Source of the DNA: an uncultured Alphaproteobacteria bacterium
GTDB taxonomy: Bacteria > Pseudomonadota > Alphaproteobacteria > RF32 > CAG-239
NCBI GenBank assembly: GCA_910576955.1
Contig: CAJTJB010000002.1
Coordinates: 152,823-216,822 of the forward strand
DNA length: 64,000 nt
Reading direction: 5' to 3'
The notes beneath the pieces were generated by a model. The model did no database searches. It was not told where the DNA came from and worked only from the letters and a program-made list of their open reading frames with translations. The stretch's first letter is position 1; every line of letters begins with the position of its first letter. A program made the position numbers and the translations under genes. Below, in pieces: positions 18,291 to 26,695 of the stretch.

Positions 18291-19802
18291 ATGAAATATT
18301 TACCGTTTGGCGTTTTGTTTGGGGCTATGTTGTGTGTGTATCCGGCTGCAGCCGAGTATACCTATAAAGAAGATGACACCCGATTTATGAACGGCTCGCT
18401 TTATGATGTGAACGGTGACCCCGTGACCGGAATTTATGAGGAATATCACGAAAACAATGTTAAAAAAAGCCGGATGCCTTATGTTAACGGCGTGCTGAAC
18501 GGTTTGGGTTCGCTTTATGACGAACGCGGCATTAAATCTGCGGATATGCCTTTTGTGGACGGCAAAGCCGAGGGTGTGGCGTTGGTTTATTATGCGGACG
18601 GCGCGTTGAAAGATAAAATTCCTTATAAAAACGGCAAAATTAACGGAATTATGCGGTCATATTATCCAAACGGCAATCTCAAGAGCAAAGTTACATATGA
18701 TAATGATGTTCCAAACGGCGAAGCCAAAGAATATTATGAAGACGGTAAACTTAAAGAAACTTTTAATTATGCAGACGGGAAAAAAGACGGCAACGCCACG
18801 GTTTATTTTTATGACGGAAATGTGGCAGAAAAGGTGATATATAATAACGGTGAGATAACCGGCGAACGGATGGTTTATTATAAAAGCGGACACCCGAAGT
18901 CGCGCATTCAATATGCGAACGGAAAGAAAAACGGCGTGATGCAGAACTATTATGAAGCGGGCGGTTTGGAGGCGTCTGTGCCGTATGTTAATGATGTTAT
19001 TGAAGGCGAGGGTTCTTTTTATCAGGAGGACGGCAGTTTAAAATTAACCGTTACCTATAAAAACAATCTGCGCAACGGGATAGCAAAAGCTTATTATCCG
19101 AACGGCAAGGCGAAAATTGCGGTAAATTATCAAAATGATGTTAAAAACGGCGTGGAAACGGAATATTTTGAGAGCGGTGCCGTTAAAACGGAAATGCCGT
19201 ATGTGGAGGGCGTGATTAACGGTATCGGGCGCGAATATGACGAGGTTGCCGGATTGCTTACGGAGATGACATACATTAATGCTATTGCAAACGGTATTGC
19301 CAAGTTTTATGAAGACGGCAATGTTATGACGGAAGCGATGTATAAAGCCGGTAAAAAAGAGGGTGTGCAGAAAGATTTTGACAAAGCAGGACGCTTGGTT
19401 TCCGAGAGCACTTATGCCGGCGATGTGCTAAACGGCGAATACAAAGAGTTTTATGACAGCGGCAAAATAAAATCTACCGCCGCATACGTTAACGGCGTGT
19501 TGGACGGGCTGTCGCTGATATATGACGAGGAGGGCAACTTGTCATATGAAGTGCCGTATTTGAATAACCGCAAGGACGGCAAAGTCAAACGCTATTATCC
19601 GACTGGCGAGCTTATGGGCGAGGTGACCTATGAAAAGGGGCAAAAACACGGAATGCTCGATGCGTATAATCTGGATGGTTCGCTGATGGCAAAAGTGTTG
19701 TTTAATAAAGACGTGGCGATTAAAGGATACAGCCTTGACCACGGCAAACGCCCGCTGTTGATGACGCCCGAAGAGCTGCGGCTGATTAACGAGGCTTATT
19801 AA
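18291..19802 (+). CDS. Secreted MORN-variant (YwqK-like) repeat protein
   Basis: A protein of 503 residues with a signal peptide (cut near AAAEYTY) followed by about 20 tandem units of 22-24 residues. Each unit has the form YYxxGxLKxxxxYxNGxxNG, the MORN_2/YwqK pattern. The repeats fill the protein to about residue 470, with no catalytic domain. YwqK relatives are often annotated as antitoxins, but no toxin lies next to this gene, so I do not adopt that. It is likely a periplasmic or surface scaffold. AGGA precedes the ATG. Confidence 0.8.
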   Translation: MKYLPFGVLFGAMLCVYPAAAEYTYKEDDTRFMNGSLYDVNGDPVTGIYEEYHENNVKKSRMPYVNGVLNGLGSLYDERGIKSADMPFVDGKAEGVALVYYADGALKDKIPYKNGKINGIMRSYYPNGNLKSKVTYDNDVPNGEAKEYYEDGKLKETFNYADGKKDGNATVYFYDGNVAEKVIYNNGEITGERMVYYKSGHPKSRIQYANGKKNGVMQNYYEAGGLEASVPYVNDVIEGEGSFYQEDGSLKLTVTYKNNLRNGIAKAYYPNGKAKIAVNYQNDVKNGVETEYFESGAVKTEMPYVEGVINGIGREYDEVAGLLTEMTYINAIANGIAKFYEDGNVMTEAMYKAGKKEGVQKDFDKAGRLVSESTYAGDVLNGEYKEFYDSGKIKSTAAYVNGVLDGLSLIYDEEGNLSYEVPYLNNRKDGKVKRYYPTGELMGEVTYEKGQKHGMLDAYNLDGSLMAKVLFNKDVAIKGYSLDHGKRPLLMTPEELRLINEAY

Positions 19803-19832
19803 TATAAAACTTTCTTTTACTATAACAGGGTA

Positions 19833-19861
19833 TTGACAATATTTAAATTGGGTGGTAGCGT
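19833..19861 (+). promoter_or_regulatory. Possible sigma-70 promoter
   Basis: A consensus TTGACA at 19833-19838 lies upstream of the 19902 gene. The best -10 at 17 bases is a weak TAGCGT. Confidence 0.35.
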
Positions 19862-19901
19862 TGCCGCGTTTTTAAATATTACTGTAACTAAATCTGTTAT
19901 T

Positions 19902-20471
19902 ATGTCTAAAAGGATTGTTAAAGAAACATCCCGTCAAGCAAAGGTTTCTGAAAGGCAGCCGGATGTTTGTGACGCCGGAGCGGCATTAAGCGTTTCGCAG
20001 TTGCAGGCACTTCGGGAAAACGGCAACAGAGCTGCTGTTAAAAATTATGTGGAAACGCATTATCTCGGTTCGGCAATGCAGGAATGGCTGATGCGAACAA
20101 GCGATACGGAACTGATTGCTGCTTATCTTAACAGCCATCAGAACTGCGGACTGTTTGAAGATGCCGAAGAGCTCCTGATGTCGCTCAATAACAATAAGTT
20201 GCGAAAGATTTATCTGGAGCAGTGGCATTTGCGCCAAAGGAGCGTGATGCAATTGTTTGCGGAAAAAGAGTTTACTCTGTTGCGCAGATATATTGCCAAA
20301 CATCCGGAAGAAAGCTTTTCGCGGACGATGGTGTTTCTGATGTTTGAGGCAGGGGATAAAAAACTTATTCGCCAATATGCCCGCTTTCACCCCTCAATTT
20401 GGGAAGAGGAGCGTTATGCCGGCAAATTGCAGGAGTTTGGTTTAATCAGCCCTGTTTCGGCTATCCGTTAA
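19902..20471 (+). CDS. Uncharacterised 189-residue protein
   Basis: I do not recognise the family. The start MSKRIVKETSRQAKVSERQ is chosen over an in-frame TTG at 19833 because that TTG is part of a TTGACA promoter element. The rest is helical with Leu- and Arg-rich segments (LRKIYLEQWHLRQRSVMQLF, LLRRYIAKHPEESF). No Shine-Dalgarno sequence is visible (AAATCTGTTATT before ATG). In composition and start context it resembles the protein at 4949. A terminator follows. Confidence 0.65.
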   Translation: MSKRIVKETSRQAKVSERQPDVCDAGAALSVSQLQALRENGNRAAVKNYVETHYLGSAMQEWLMRTSDTELIAAYLNSHQNCGLFEDAEELLMSLNNNKLRKIYLEQWHLRQRSVMQLFAEKEFTLLRRYIAKHPEESFSRTMVFLMFEAGDKKLIRQYARFHPSIWEEERYAGKLQEFGLISPVSAIR

Positions 20472-20472
20472 A

Positions 20473-20501
20473 AAAAGCACGCTGTTTAAGGCGTGCTTTT
20501 T
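20473..20501. terminator. Bidirectional terminator
   Basis: AAAAGCACGC and GCGTGCTTTT flank the loop TGTTTAAG, between convergent genes. The loop is identical to that of the terminator at 23004-23031. Confidence 0.85.
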
Positions 20502-20503
20502 GC

Positions 20504-21805
20504 TTATTTGCGCCCGAGGCTCTTGATTTCAAAACCCAATTCTTTGGCTTTGGTTATATCAAACACGTTACGAAAATCAGAAATTTGCGGACGTTTCATC
20601 AGGGTTTTGATTTTTTCAAGTTCTAATGACTTAAACTCTTGCCAGTCGGTCAAGACGGCTAAAGCATCCGCGCCGCCGATAGCCTCATACGCCGAGTTGC
20701 AATAGGTTATCATATTGCCCAAAATCGCCTTGGTGTTTGGCATTGCTTCGGGGTCATAGAGCTTGATGTTGACATCGTGAGCGAGCATAATCTCGATAAT
20801 CTGCAAAGCCGGAGATTCGCGGCAGTCGTCCGTTCCGCCTTTGAATGCTGAACCGAGCACGGCGATGGTCGGGTTTTTGATGTCGGCAACCATATCTAAT
20901 ATGCGTTTTGCCATATTGATTTTGCGGCGTTCGTTGCTTTTTATCGTGGTTTCAATCAGCGATAAGTCGACGCCGTTAAACTTGCCCATATATGCCATTG
21001 CATTCGTATCTTTTGGGAAACAAAAACCACCGTAGCCGGGACCGGGGACGAGGAATTTAGCGCCGATGCGGCTGTCTAACCCCATACCTTTGGCAACTTC
21101 GTAAATATCCGCGCCCGAAGTTTCGCAAAAGTCTGCCATCTCGTTGATGTATTGTATCTTCATTGCCAAAAAGGCGTTTGAGGCGTATTTGATGGTTTCG
21201 GAAGACTGGCGGGAAACATAGAGAATCGTGCATTTGTTTTCAAATGGCTTATATAACTCGGCAATCAGGTTGCGGGCGCGTTCGGAATTTGCGCCGACAA
21301 TGATTCTGTCCGGATTAAAGAAGTCGTGCACCGCAAAGCCCTCGCGCAGAAATTCCGGCAGGGAGATAACGTCAAAATCGGCAGTGGGGTTTGTGCGGCG
21401 AATGATGTTTTCGACCGCGTCGCCGGTGTTGACCGGAACGGTAGATTTGACTGCGACAACGGTGTAGCCGTTCAGATGTTTGGCAAGCTCTTCGGCGGCG
21501 GCTTTGATATATTTCATATCCGCCTCTTTGGTTATCGGGTTTGGCGGCGTGCCAACGGCAATGAGAATTAAATCCGCATTGGGGATGCTTTCGGCAAAGG
21601 AGGTCGAAAAGGCAAGCTTGCCGTTTTGTGTGTTTTTATAAAACAGCTCTTCCAGCCCCTCTTCAAAAATGGTGACTTTGCCGGCTTTCAGGGTGTTGAT
21701 TTTTTTCTCGTCTATATCAAGGCAGATGATGTCGTTGCCCAGTTCGGCAAGCCCCACGCCGGTCGGAAGCCCGACATAGCCTGTGCCGATAACAGTTACT
21801 TTCAT
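20504..21805 (-). CDS. ugd: UDP-glucose 6-dehydrogenase
   Basis: A protein of 433 residues. The N-terminal Rossmann motif is MKVTVIGTGYVGLPTGVGLAE. The catalytic Cys is at about 262 in GPGYGGFCFPKD, with the family Lys beside it, and the C-terminal UDP-binding domain contains VLGSAFKGGTDDCRESPA. It oxidises UDP-glucose to UDP-glucuronate for capsule or LPS sugars. It stands alone, away from the glycosyltransferase cluster. Confidence 0.95.
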   Translation of the reverse strand: MKVTVIGTGYVGLPTGVGLAELGNDIICLDIDEKKINTLKAGKVTIFEEGLEELFYKNTQNGKLAFSTSFAESIPNADLILIAVGTPPNPITKEADMKYIKAAAEELAKHLNGYTVVAVKSTVPVNTGDAVENIIRRTNPTADFDVISLPEFLREGFAVHDFFNPDRIIVGANSERARNLIAELYKPFENKCTILYVSRQSSETIKYASNAFLAMKIQYINEMADFCETSGADIYEVAKGMGLDSRIGAKFLVPGPGYGGFCFPKDTNAMAYMGKFNGVDLSLIETTIKSNERRKINMAKRILDMVADIKNPTIAVLGSAFKGGTDDCRESPALQIIEIMLAHDVNIKLYDPEAMPNTKAILGNMITYCNSAYEAIGGADALAVLTDWQEFKSLELEKIKTLMKRPQISDFRNVFDITKAKELGFEIKSLGRK

Positions 21806-21986
21806 AGCAGTTCTCCCAGTTTATTTTATGGCGTTATGCTAGGAGATTTGTTTGTGTTTTGCAAGGCTATTTTCGGTTTTGTTTATAAATCTGTGGGGTT
21901 GTATATAAATATCCGTTGAAGTTTTGCAGGGGTGTGCTAAATATACTTTATAAATGGTTTGACAATATGATTTAAGGAGAAGGAAA

Positions 21987-22259
21987 TTGCGAAAAATTTT
22001 GTGTTTGGCAGCGATGTGCTTAATGGGTTTTAATGCCGGGGCGGCGGAAATCAATGCGGAAAATTTGGAACTGACGGCAGAGCAAAGCAAAAAACTTGCG
22101 GCAATGCAGGAACAATTGAAAGCGGAAATCCAGCCGATTTGGGAAGAAGTGGAAAGTGGGCGCAACCGCATTATTGAGATTGAAAAGCAATATTTTCAAA
22201 ACTTTTGGAATATGCTGACCGAAGAGCAAAAACAGAAGTTTGCTGATTTGCAAAGATAA
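21987..22259 (+). CDS. Periplasmic LTxxQ (Spy/CpxP-like) small protein
   Basis: A protein of 90 residues with a signal peptide (MRKILCLAAMCLMGFNAGAA). Two LTxxQ signatures, LTAEQSKKLAAMQ and LTEEQKQKFADLQ, flank a helical region with EIEKQYFQNFW. LTxxQ proteins of the Spy/CpxP group are envelope-stress chaperones or sensors. The start is TTG at 21987, supported by AAGGAGAAGGA just upstream; no ATG gives a complete signal peptide. Confidence 0.72.
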   Translation: MRKILCLAAMCLMGFNAGAAEINAENLELTAEQSKKLAAMQEQLKAEIQPIWEEVESGRNRIIEIEKQYFQNFWNMLTEEQKQKFADLQR

Positions 22260-22320
22260 GCGGCAATTACCGGCAAAACAGCTTATACGGTGAATTGAGA
22301 AGATTCTTTTGATGATTTAA

Positions 22321-22346
22321 AGGTGCTTAATTGAGCATCTTTTTTT
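22321..22346 (+). terminator. Rho-independent terminator
   Basis: AGGTGCT pairs with AGCATCT (one G-U), followed by seven T; downstream of the LTxxQ gene. Confidence 0.75.
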
Positions 22347-22360
22347 GTGTGTTTGCTCAA

Positions 22361-22456
22361 AAAATACGTACCTTTTTTTATAGCAACTGTCAAGAAAAAT
22401 TAATGACGTAAAATCAAGGCGCTATCTGCCGGTTAAAATGTCATAAAAAAAGGTAC
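22361..22456. repeat. Inverted-repeat element A
   Basis: GTACCTTTTTTTAT (22368-22381) and ATAAAAAAAGGTAC (22443-22456) are perfect 14-base inverted repeats 61 bases apart. The left arm and its flanks (GCTCAAAAAA before, AGCAACTGTCA after) nearly match the right arm of element B at 52591-52625. It lies just before the ankyrin gene. No coding content. Confidence 0.6.
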
Positions 22457-22492
22457 AATATTTTTAGTCAATAAAAAATTACGGAGGCTAAA

Positions 22493-22984
22493 ATGACTGA
22501 TAAAGAGCAAGAAATGCTGGATAAACAATTGTTGGATACAGTTATAAACGGCGGAACAACAGAAGAAGTAGAGCAGCTGATTAAAAAAGGTGCGAATGTT
22601 AATGTTAAAGATTCAGATGGCGTATCGCCGTTAGCGTATGCTATGCATCATGGAACAGCCGAGCAGGTGAAAATGTTGGTAGATGCCGGTGCTGATGTTC
22701 ATGCAACCGATAAATTTGGACTAATGCCTTTAGATTATGCAACTGATATGGAAAAAGTGGAAATTTTAAGACAAGCTGGCGCCGGCAAATTAAATTCTGC
22801 AGGCAGAGATAATGTTGCAGCGGATATGCATAAGCAGCGCACGGTTCACGATTACCAAGCTAAAAATTCGGAAGGGCAGGCGTCGCAAGCCCCTAAAGAA
22901 GAAATCGCCAAACCTGTTAAGGAAAACAAAGGAAAAGCTGTCGAGTTTGATATGAATAAAATGCCGGTAAGAGATGGCAGATAG
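22493..22984 (+). CDS. Ankyrin-repeat protein
   Basis: A protein of 163 residues. At least two ankyrin units are clear: residues about 20-55 (KKGANVNVKDSDGVSPLAYA) and 56-90 (VDAGADVHATDKFGLMPLDY). A polar, basic tail of about 70 residues follows. No signal peptide, so it is probably cytoplasmic and binds proteins. ACGGAGG precedes the ATG. Confidence 0.82.
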   Translation: MTDKEQEMLDKQLLDTVINGGTTEEVEQLIKKGANVNVKDSDGVSPLAYAMHHGTAEQVKMLVDAGADVHATDKFGLMPLDYATDMEKVEILRQAGAGKLNSAGRDNVAADMHKQRTVHDYQAKNSEGQASQAPKEEIAKPVKENKGKAVEFDMNKMPVRDGR

Positions 22985-23003
22985 CTTAAATTCAGATATT
23001 AAA

Positions 23004-23031
23004 AAAGCCCCGCTGTTTAAGGCGGGGCTTT
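23004..23031. terminator. Bidirectional terminator
   Basis: AAAGCCCCGC and GCGGGGCTTT flank the loop TGTTTAAG, between convergent ankyrin and dnaK genes. Confidence 0.85.
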
Positions 23032-23046
23032 GAGGTTGAAGAATTG

Positions 23047-24969
23047 TTATTTAACTTCTTCAAAGTCAGCGTCTACGACGTTGTCGTCTTTTTTGGTTTC
23101 TGCTTCCGGTGCGCCTTGTTCGGCTCCTTGAGCAGCAGCGCCGGCGTCTGCACCTTGCGCTTTATACATTGCTTCGCCGAGTTTCATTGAGGCTTGCATT
23201 AAAGCGTCAGTCTTTTCCTTAATGGCAGCAGCGTCTTCGCCTTCCATAACGCCTTTAAGAGCGGTGATGGCGGACTCAATCGCGTCTTTATCTGCCGAAG
23301 AAACTTTATCGGAGTTTTCTTTCAAAGTTTTTTCGGTGGTGTGGATTAAGCCTTCAGCTTGGTTTTTAGCCTCAACAAGTTCTTTCTTCTTCTTGTCGGC
23401 CTCTGCGTTTGCCTCGGCGTCTTTAACCATCTTTTCGATGTCTGCGTCAGACAAGCCGCCGGAAGCCTGAATGCGGATAGCCTGCTCTTTGTTGGTTGCC
23501 TTATCTTTAGCGGAAACGTTTACAATGCCGTTGGCGTCAATATCAAAGGTAACTTCAATCTGCGGCATACCGCGCGGTGCAGGCGGAATGCCTACCAAGT
23601 CAAACTGACCGAGCAATTTGTTGTGTGCGGCAATTTCACGCTCACCCTGGAAAACGCGAATCGTTACGGCTGTTTGTCCGTCCTCTGCGGTTGAGAATAC
23701 CTGTGATTTGCGGGTCGGGATGGTGGTGTTGCGGTCAATCAAGCGAGTGAACACGCCGCCCAAGGTTTCAATACCTAAAGAAAGCGGGGTAACATCAAGC
23801 AGCAAAACGTCTTTAACATCGCCCATTAACACGCCGCCCTGAATGGCTGCGCCCACAGCAACAACCTCATCCGGGTTAACGCCTTTGTGCGGTTCTTTGC
23901 CGAAAATTTCTTTAACCTTTTCCTGTACTTTCGGCATACGGGTCATACCGCCAACGAGGATTACTTCGCTGATGTCCGACGGGTTAACGCCGGCATCTGC
24001 CATAGCTTTTTTGCAAGGCTCAACGGTGCGCTCAATCAAGTCTTCCACGATAGATTCCAGTTTTGCACGGGTTAATTTGATGTTCAGGTGCTTCGGAATC
24101 GGGGTGCCGGTGCTCATATCTGCGGTAATAAACGGCAGGTTGATTTCGGTCTGGGTTGCGGAAGAAAGCTCGATTTTGGCTTTTTCAGCAGCTTCTTTTA
24201 AGCGTTGCAGTGCCAAACGGTCTGCCTTAAGGTCGATATTGTTTTCTTTTTTGAACTCGTCTGCAAGATAGTTTACAAGGCGTTGGTCGAAGTCTTCACC
24301 ACCCAAGAACGTATCGCCGTTTGTGGATTTAACTTCGAAAACGCCGTCGCCGATTTCCAAAATGGAAATATCGAATGTGCCGCCGCCGAGGTCATATACG
24401 GCAATCGTGCCGGAGGCTTTTTTATCCATACCGTAAGCAAGGGCTGCGGCTGTCGGCTCGTTGATGATACGCAAAACTTCCAAGCCCGCAATCTTACCGG
24501 CGTCTTTGGTTGCCTGACGTTGGGAGTCATTAAAGTATGCCGGAACGGTAATTACAGTTTTTTCGATTTTTTCGCCGAGATAGCTTTCCGCAAATTCTTT
24601 AATCTTTTGCAAAACGATGGCAGAAATTTGGGACGGAGCGTATTTTGTGCCTTTAACGTCTACCCATGCGTCGCCATTGTCGCCGGCAACGATTTTGAAC
24701 GGAACAAGGTTTTTATCTTTTTCAACTTCAGGCGAATCAAAACGGCGTCCGATTAAACGTTTGATGGCAAACAAGGTGTTTTCCGGATTGGTAACGGCCT
24801 GACGCTTTGCCGGATAGCCGACCAAGCGGTCCGTATCCGTAAACGCAACCATTGAAGGGGTTGTTCTTGCCCCTTCGGAGTTTTCAAGCACTTTTGCCTC
24901 TCCGCCTTCCATAATCGCAAAGCAGGAGTTGGTTGTACCCAAGTCGATACCTAATACTTTATTGCTCAT
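23047..24969 (-). CDS. dnaK: Chaperone DnaK (Hsp70)
   Basis: A protein of 640 residues. ATPase domain: VLGIDLGTTNSCFAIMEGG, IINEPTAAALAYG and AVYDLGGGTFDISILEIGDG. Linker VLLLDVTPLSLGIET. Then the substrate domain and a helical lid ending NVVDADFEEVK. It binds exposed hydrophobic segments of clients under ATP control. AAAAAGGA lies before the ATG. Neither dnaJ nor grpE is adjacent, unlike many relatives. Confidence 0.98.
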   Translation of the reverse strand: MSNKVLGIDLGTTNSCFAIMEGGEAKVLENSEGARTTPSMVAFTDTDRLVGYPAKRQAVTNPENTLFAIKRLIGRRFDSPEVEKDKNLVPFKIVAGDNGDAWVDVKGTKYAPSQISAIVLQKIKEFAESYLGEKIEKTVITVPAYFNDSQRQATKDAGKIAGLEVLRIINEPTAAALAYGMDKKASGTIAVYDLGGGTFDISILEIGDGVFEVKSTNGDTFLGGEDFDQRLVNYLADEFKKENNIDLKADRLALQRLKEAAEKAKIELSSATQTEINLPFITADMSTGTPIPKHLNIKLTRAKLESIVEDLIERTVEPCKKAMADAGVNPSDISEVILVGGMTRMPKVQEKVKEIFGKEPHKGVNPDEVVAVGAAIQGGVLMGDVKDVLLLDVTPLSLGIETLGGVFTRLIDRNTTIPTRKSQVFSTAEDGQTAVTIRVFQGEREIAAHNKLLGQFDLVGIPPAPRGMPQIEVTFDIDANGIVNVSAKDKATNKEQAIRIQASGGLSDADIEKMVKDAEANAEADKKKKELVEAKNQAEGLIHTTEKTLKENSDKVSSADKDAIESAITALKGVMEGEDAAAIKEKTDALMQASMKLGEAMYKAQGADAGAAAQGAEQGAPEAETKKDDNVVDADFEEVK

Positions 24970-25094
24970 TTCATAAATCCTTTTTAATATTACAAAATCT
25001 TTCTGTTACCTTATATAGGGAGCAGTTTTTGCCACGGCAATAGTTTTGGGCAGAAAAAATGATTTTTTTATAAAAAAATGTTTTGACAAAGTTC

Positions 25095-25122
25095 TTGACA
25101 AAATAAAATTTTCAGGTATATT
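25095..25122 (+). promoter_or_regulatory. Sigma-70 promoter of the flotillin-like gene
   Basis: TTGACA (25095-25100) and TATATT (25117-25122), 16 bases apart. The leader is about 35 bases and AT-rich, with no Shine-Dalgarno sequence. Confidence 0.65.
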
Positions 25123-25163
25123 ACATACGATATTTTATTTTTATTAACTTAATTTTTCTGTTT

Positions 25164-26636
25164 ATGGAACAAGTTTTGAATTATTTACCATGGGTCGGCG
25201 TTGCTGCTCTGGTAATCGTGGTGATTTGCATCATCAAATGGGTGCTTAATCTGCGCCGTGTTGTCAAACCCTCTGAAGTGCACGTTGTGCGCCGCGGAAA
25301 AGTGACGGAAATTTACGGTAACGTAAAGCCGGTTGTTTCCGCCGCTGAAGGTGATACGGGAGGGATTCCTCAAGCTGATGAATCGGCAGGAAACGTCTAC
25401 TATCATATTCCGGCGTGGGTTCCCGTCTGGGGTGTGGAGGTGCAGATTTTGCCGTTGCACAACTTCTCGGTTGACCTTGACGGTTATGAGGCATACGACA
25501 AAGACAAGCTGCCTTTTGTGGTGGATGTGACCGCGTTCTTCCGCATTGCGGACTATCGTCAGGCTGCCTCGCGTATTGAAGACAACGATACGCTGGAGGA
25601 ACATCTGACCAAAATCGTGCAGGGTGCGGTTCGTACTATCCTTGCGCAGGATATCTTGGATGAGATTATGACCAAGCGTTCGGTTTACGGTGAGCAATTC
25701 ACCAAAGAGGTTTCGGCTAACCTCAAGGAATGGGGTATCGTTCCCGTGAAGAGCGTTGAGCTCATGGATATCCGTGACAAAGATGGCGAGAAAGTCATCT
25801 CCAATATAATGGAGAAGAAAAAATCCGCTATTGATATGGAAAGCCGCAAAGAGGTCGCCAAAAACAAACAGGAGGCCGAAACTGCGGAACTGGAAGCCCA
25901 GCAGGCTGTTGATGTTCGCCGCGAAGAAAAAGAACAGGCTGTCGGCGAACGCAAAGCCGAACGCGAGAAAGCGGTCGGCATTGCTAACGAATTATCCAGA
26001 CAACAGGTGCAGGAACAGGCCAAGATAACCAAAGAAAAAGAAATGGAGGTTACCAAGGTCGGCACTATCCGTCAGGCGGAGATTGATAAGGACAAGAAAA
26101 TCGTCGATGCCAATGCCGATAAAGAGAGCGAAACCATCAAGGCGGATGCTCAAGTTCTTGTTGCCGAACGCCGCAAAACCGAAGCCGAGCACACGGCTCA
26201 GGCTGAATATGTGAAGAAGACCAAGGAATCTGAAGCCCAGCTGGTGGCTGCGAAAAACGAAGCTGCCGGTATCCAAGCCAAAGGCGAGGCCGAGGCTGCG
26301 GCTAAAGAAAAAGCCGGTCTTGCTGAAGTTCAGCCGCAGATTACCCTCGCTAAAGAAATCGGTGAGAATCAAGGTTATCAAACCTATCTTATCGAAATCA
26401 AAAAGGTCGAAGCCAGTCAGGCTGTCGGCGTTGAACAGGCCAAAAACCTCGGCAATGCACAAATCAAGATTATCGCCAATGCCGGCGGTGATATTGCCGG
26501 CGGCGTAAGCTCGGCGATGGATTTGTTTTCGGCTAAAGGCGGGCAGGCCCTCGGCAGTATGCTTGAGGCTCTTGCCGGAACAGAAGCCGGACAGCAGCTG
26601 TTAGGCAAAATTCTGCCTTCGGATAACAAGAAGTAA
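25164..26636 (+). CDS. SPFH-domain (flotillin/YqiK-like) membrane protein
   Basis: A protein of 490 residues. One N-terminal helix (about 8-30, LPWVGVAALVIVVICIIKWV) is followed by an SPFH/band-7 domain (about 35-215). A long Ala/Glu/Lys-rich coiled coil follows (about 215-400) and a Gly/Ala-rich C-terminus. Flotillin-like proteins form oligomeric membrane scaffolds. The start lacks a Shine-Dalgarno sequence (TTAACTTAATTTTTCTGTTT before ATG). A second SPFH protein at 49237 has the same feature. Confidence 0.85.
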   Translation: MEQVLNYLPWVGVAALVIVVICIIKWVLNLRRVVKPSEVHVVRRGKVTEIYGNVKPVVSAAEGDTGGIPQADESAGNVYYHIPAWVPVWGVEVQILPLHNFSVDLDGYEAYDKDKLPFVVDVTAFFRIADYRQAASRIEDNDTLEEHLTKIVQGAVRTILAQDILDEIMTKRSVYGEQFTKEVSANLKEWGIVPVKSVELMDIRDKDGEKVISNIMEKKKSAIDMESRKEVAKNKQEAETAELEAQQAVDVRREEKEQAVGERKAEREKAVGIANELSRQQVQEQAKITKEKEMEVTKVGTIRQAEIDKDKKIVDANADKESETIKADAQVLVAERRKTEAEHTAQAEYVKKTKESEAQLVAAKNEAAGIQAKGEAEAAAKEKAGLAEVQPQITLAKEIGENQGYQTYLIEIKKVEASQAVGVEQAKNLGNAQIKIIANAGGDIAGGVSSAMDLFSAKGGQALGSMLEALAGTEAGQQLLGKILPSDNKK

Positions 26637-26657
26637 AAACTCATTCCACTCTTAAAG

Positions 26658-26695
26658 AAAGAGCGCTCCGTTTGGGGCGCTCTTTTGCGTTTTTT
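26658..26695 (+). terminator. Rho-independent terminator
   Basis: AAAGAGCGCTCC pairs with GGGGCGCTCTTT around GTTT, with a T run close behind; it separates convergent genes. Confidence 0.75.

Noticed and set aside
18291..19802. YwqK-family antitoxin of a toxin-antitoxin system
   Set aside because: The protein has a signal peptide and no toxin gene is adjacent; the repeat similarity alone does not support an antitoxin role.
18291..19802. CRISPR-like array from the regular DNA repeats
   Set aside because: The periodicity is a coding repeat of about 69 bases with diverged DNA and an open frame.
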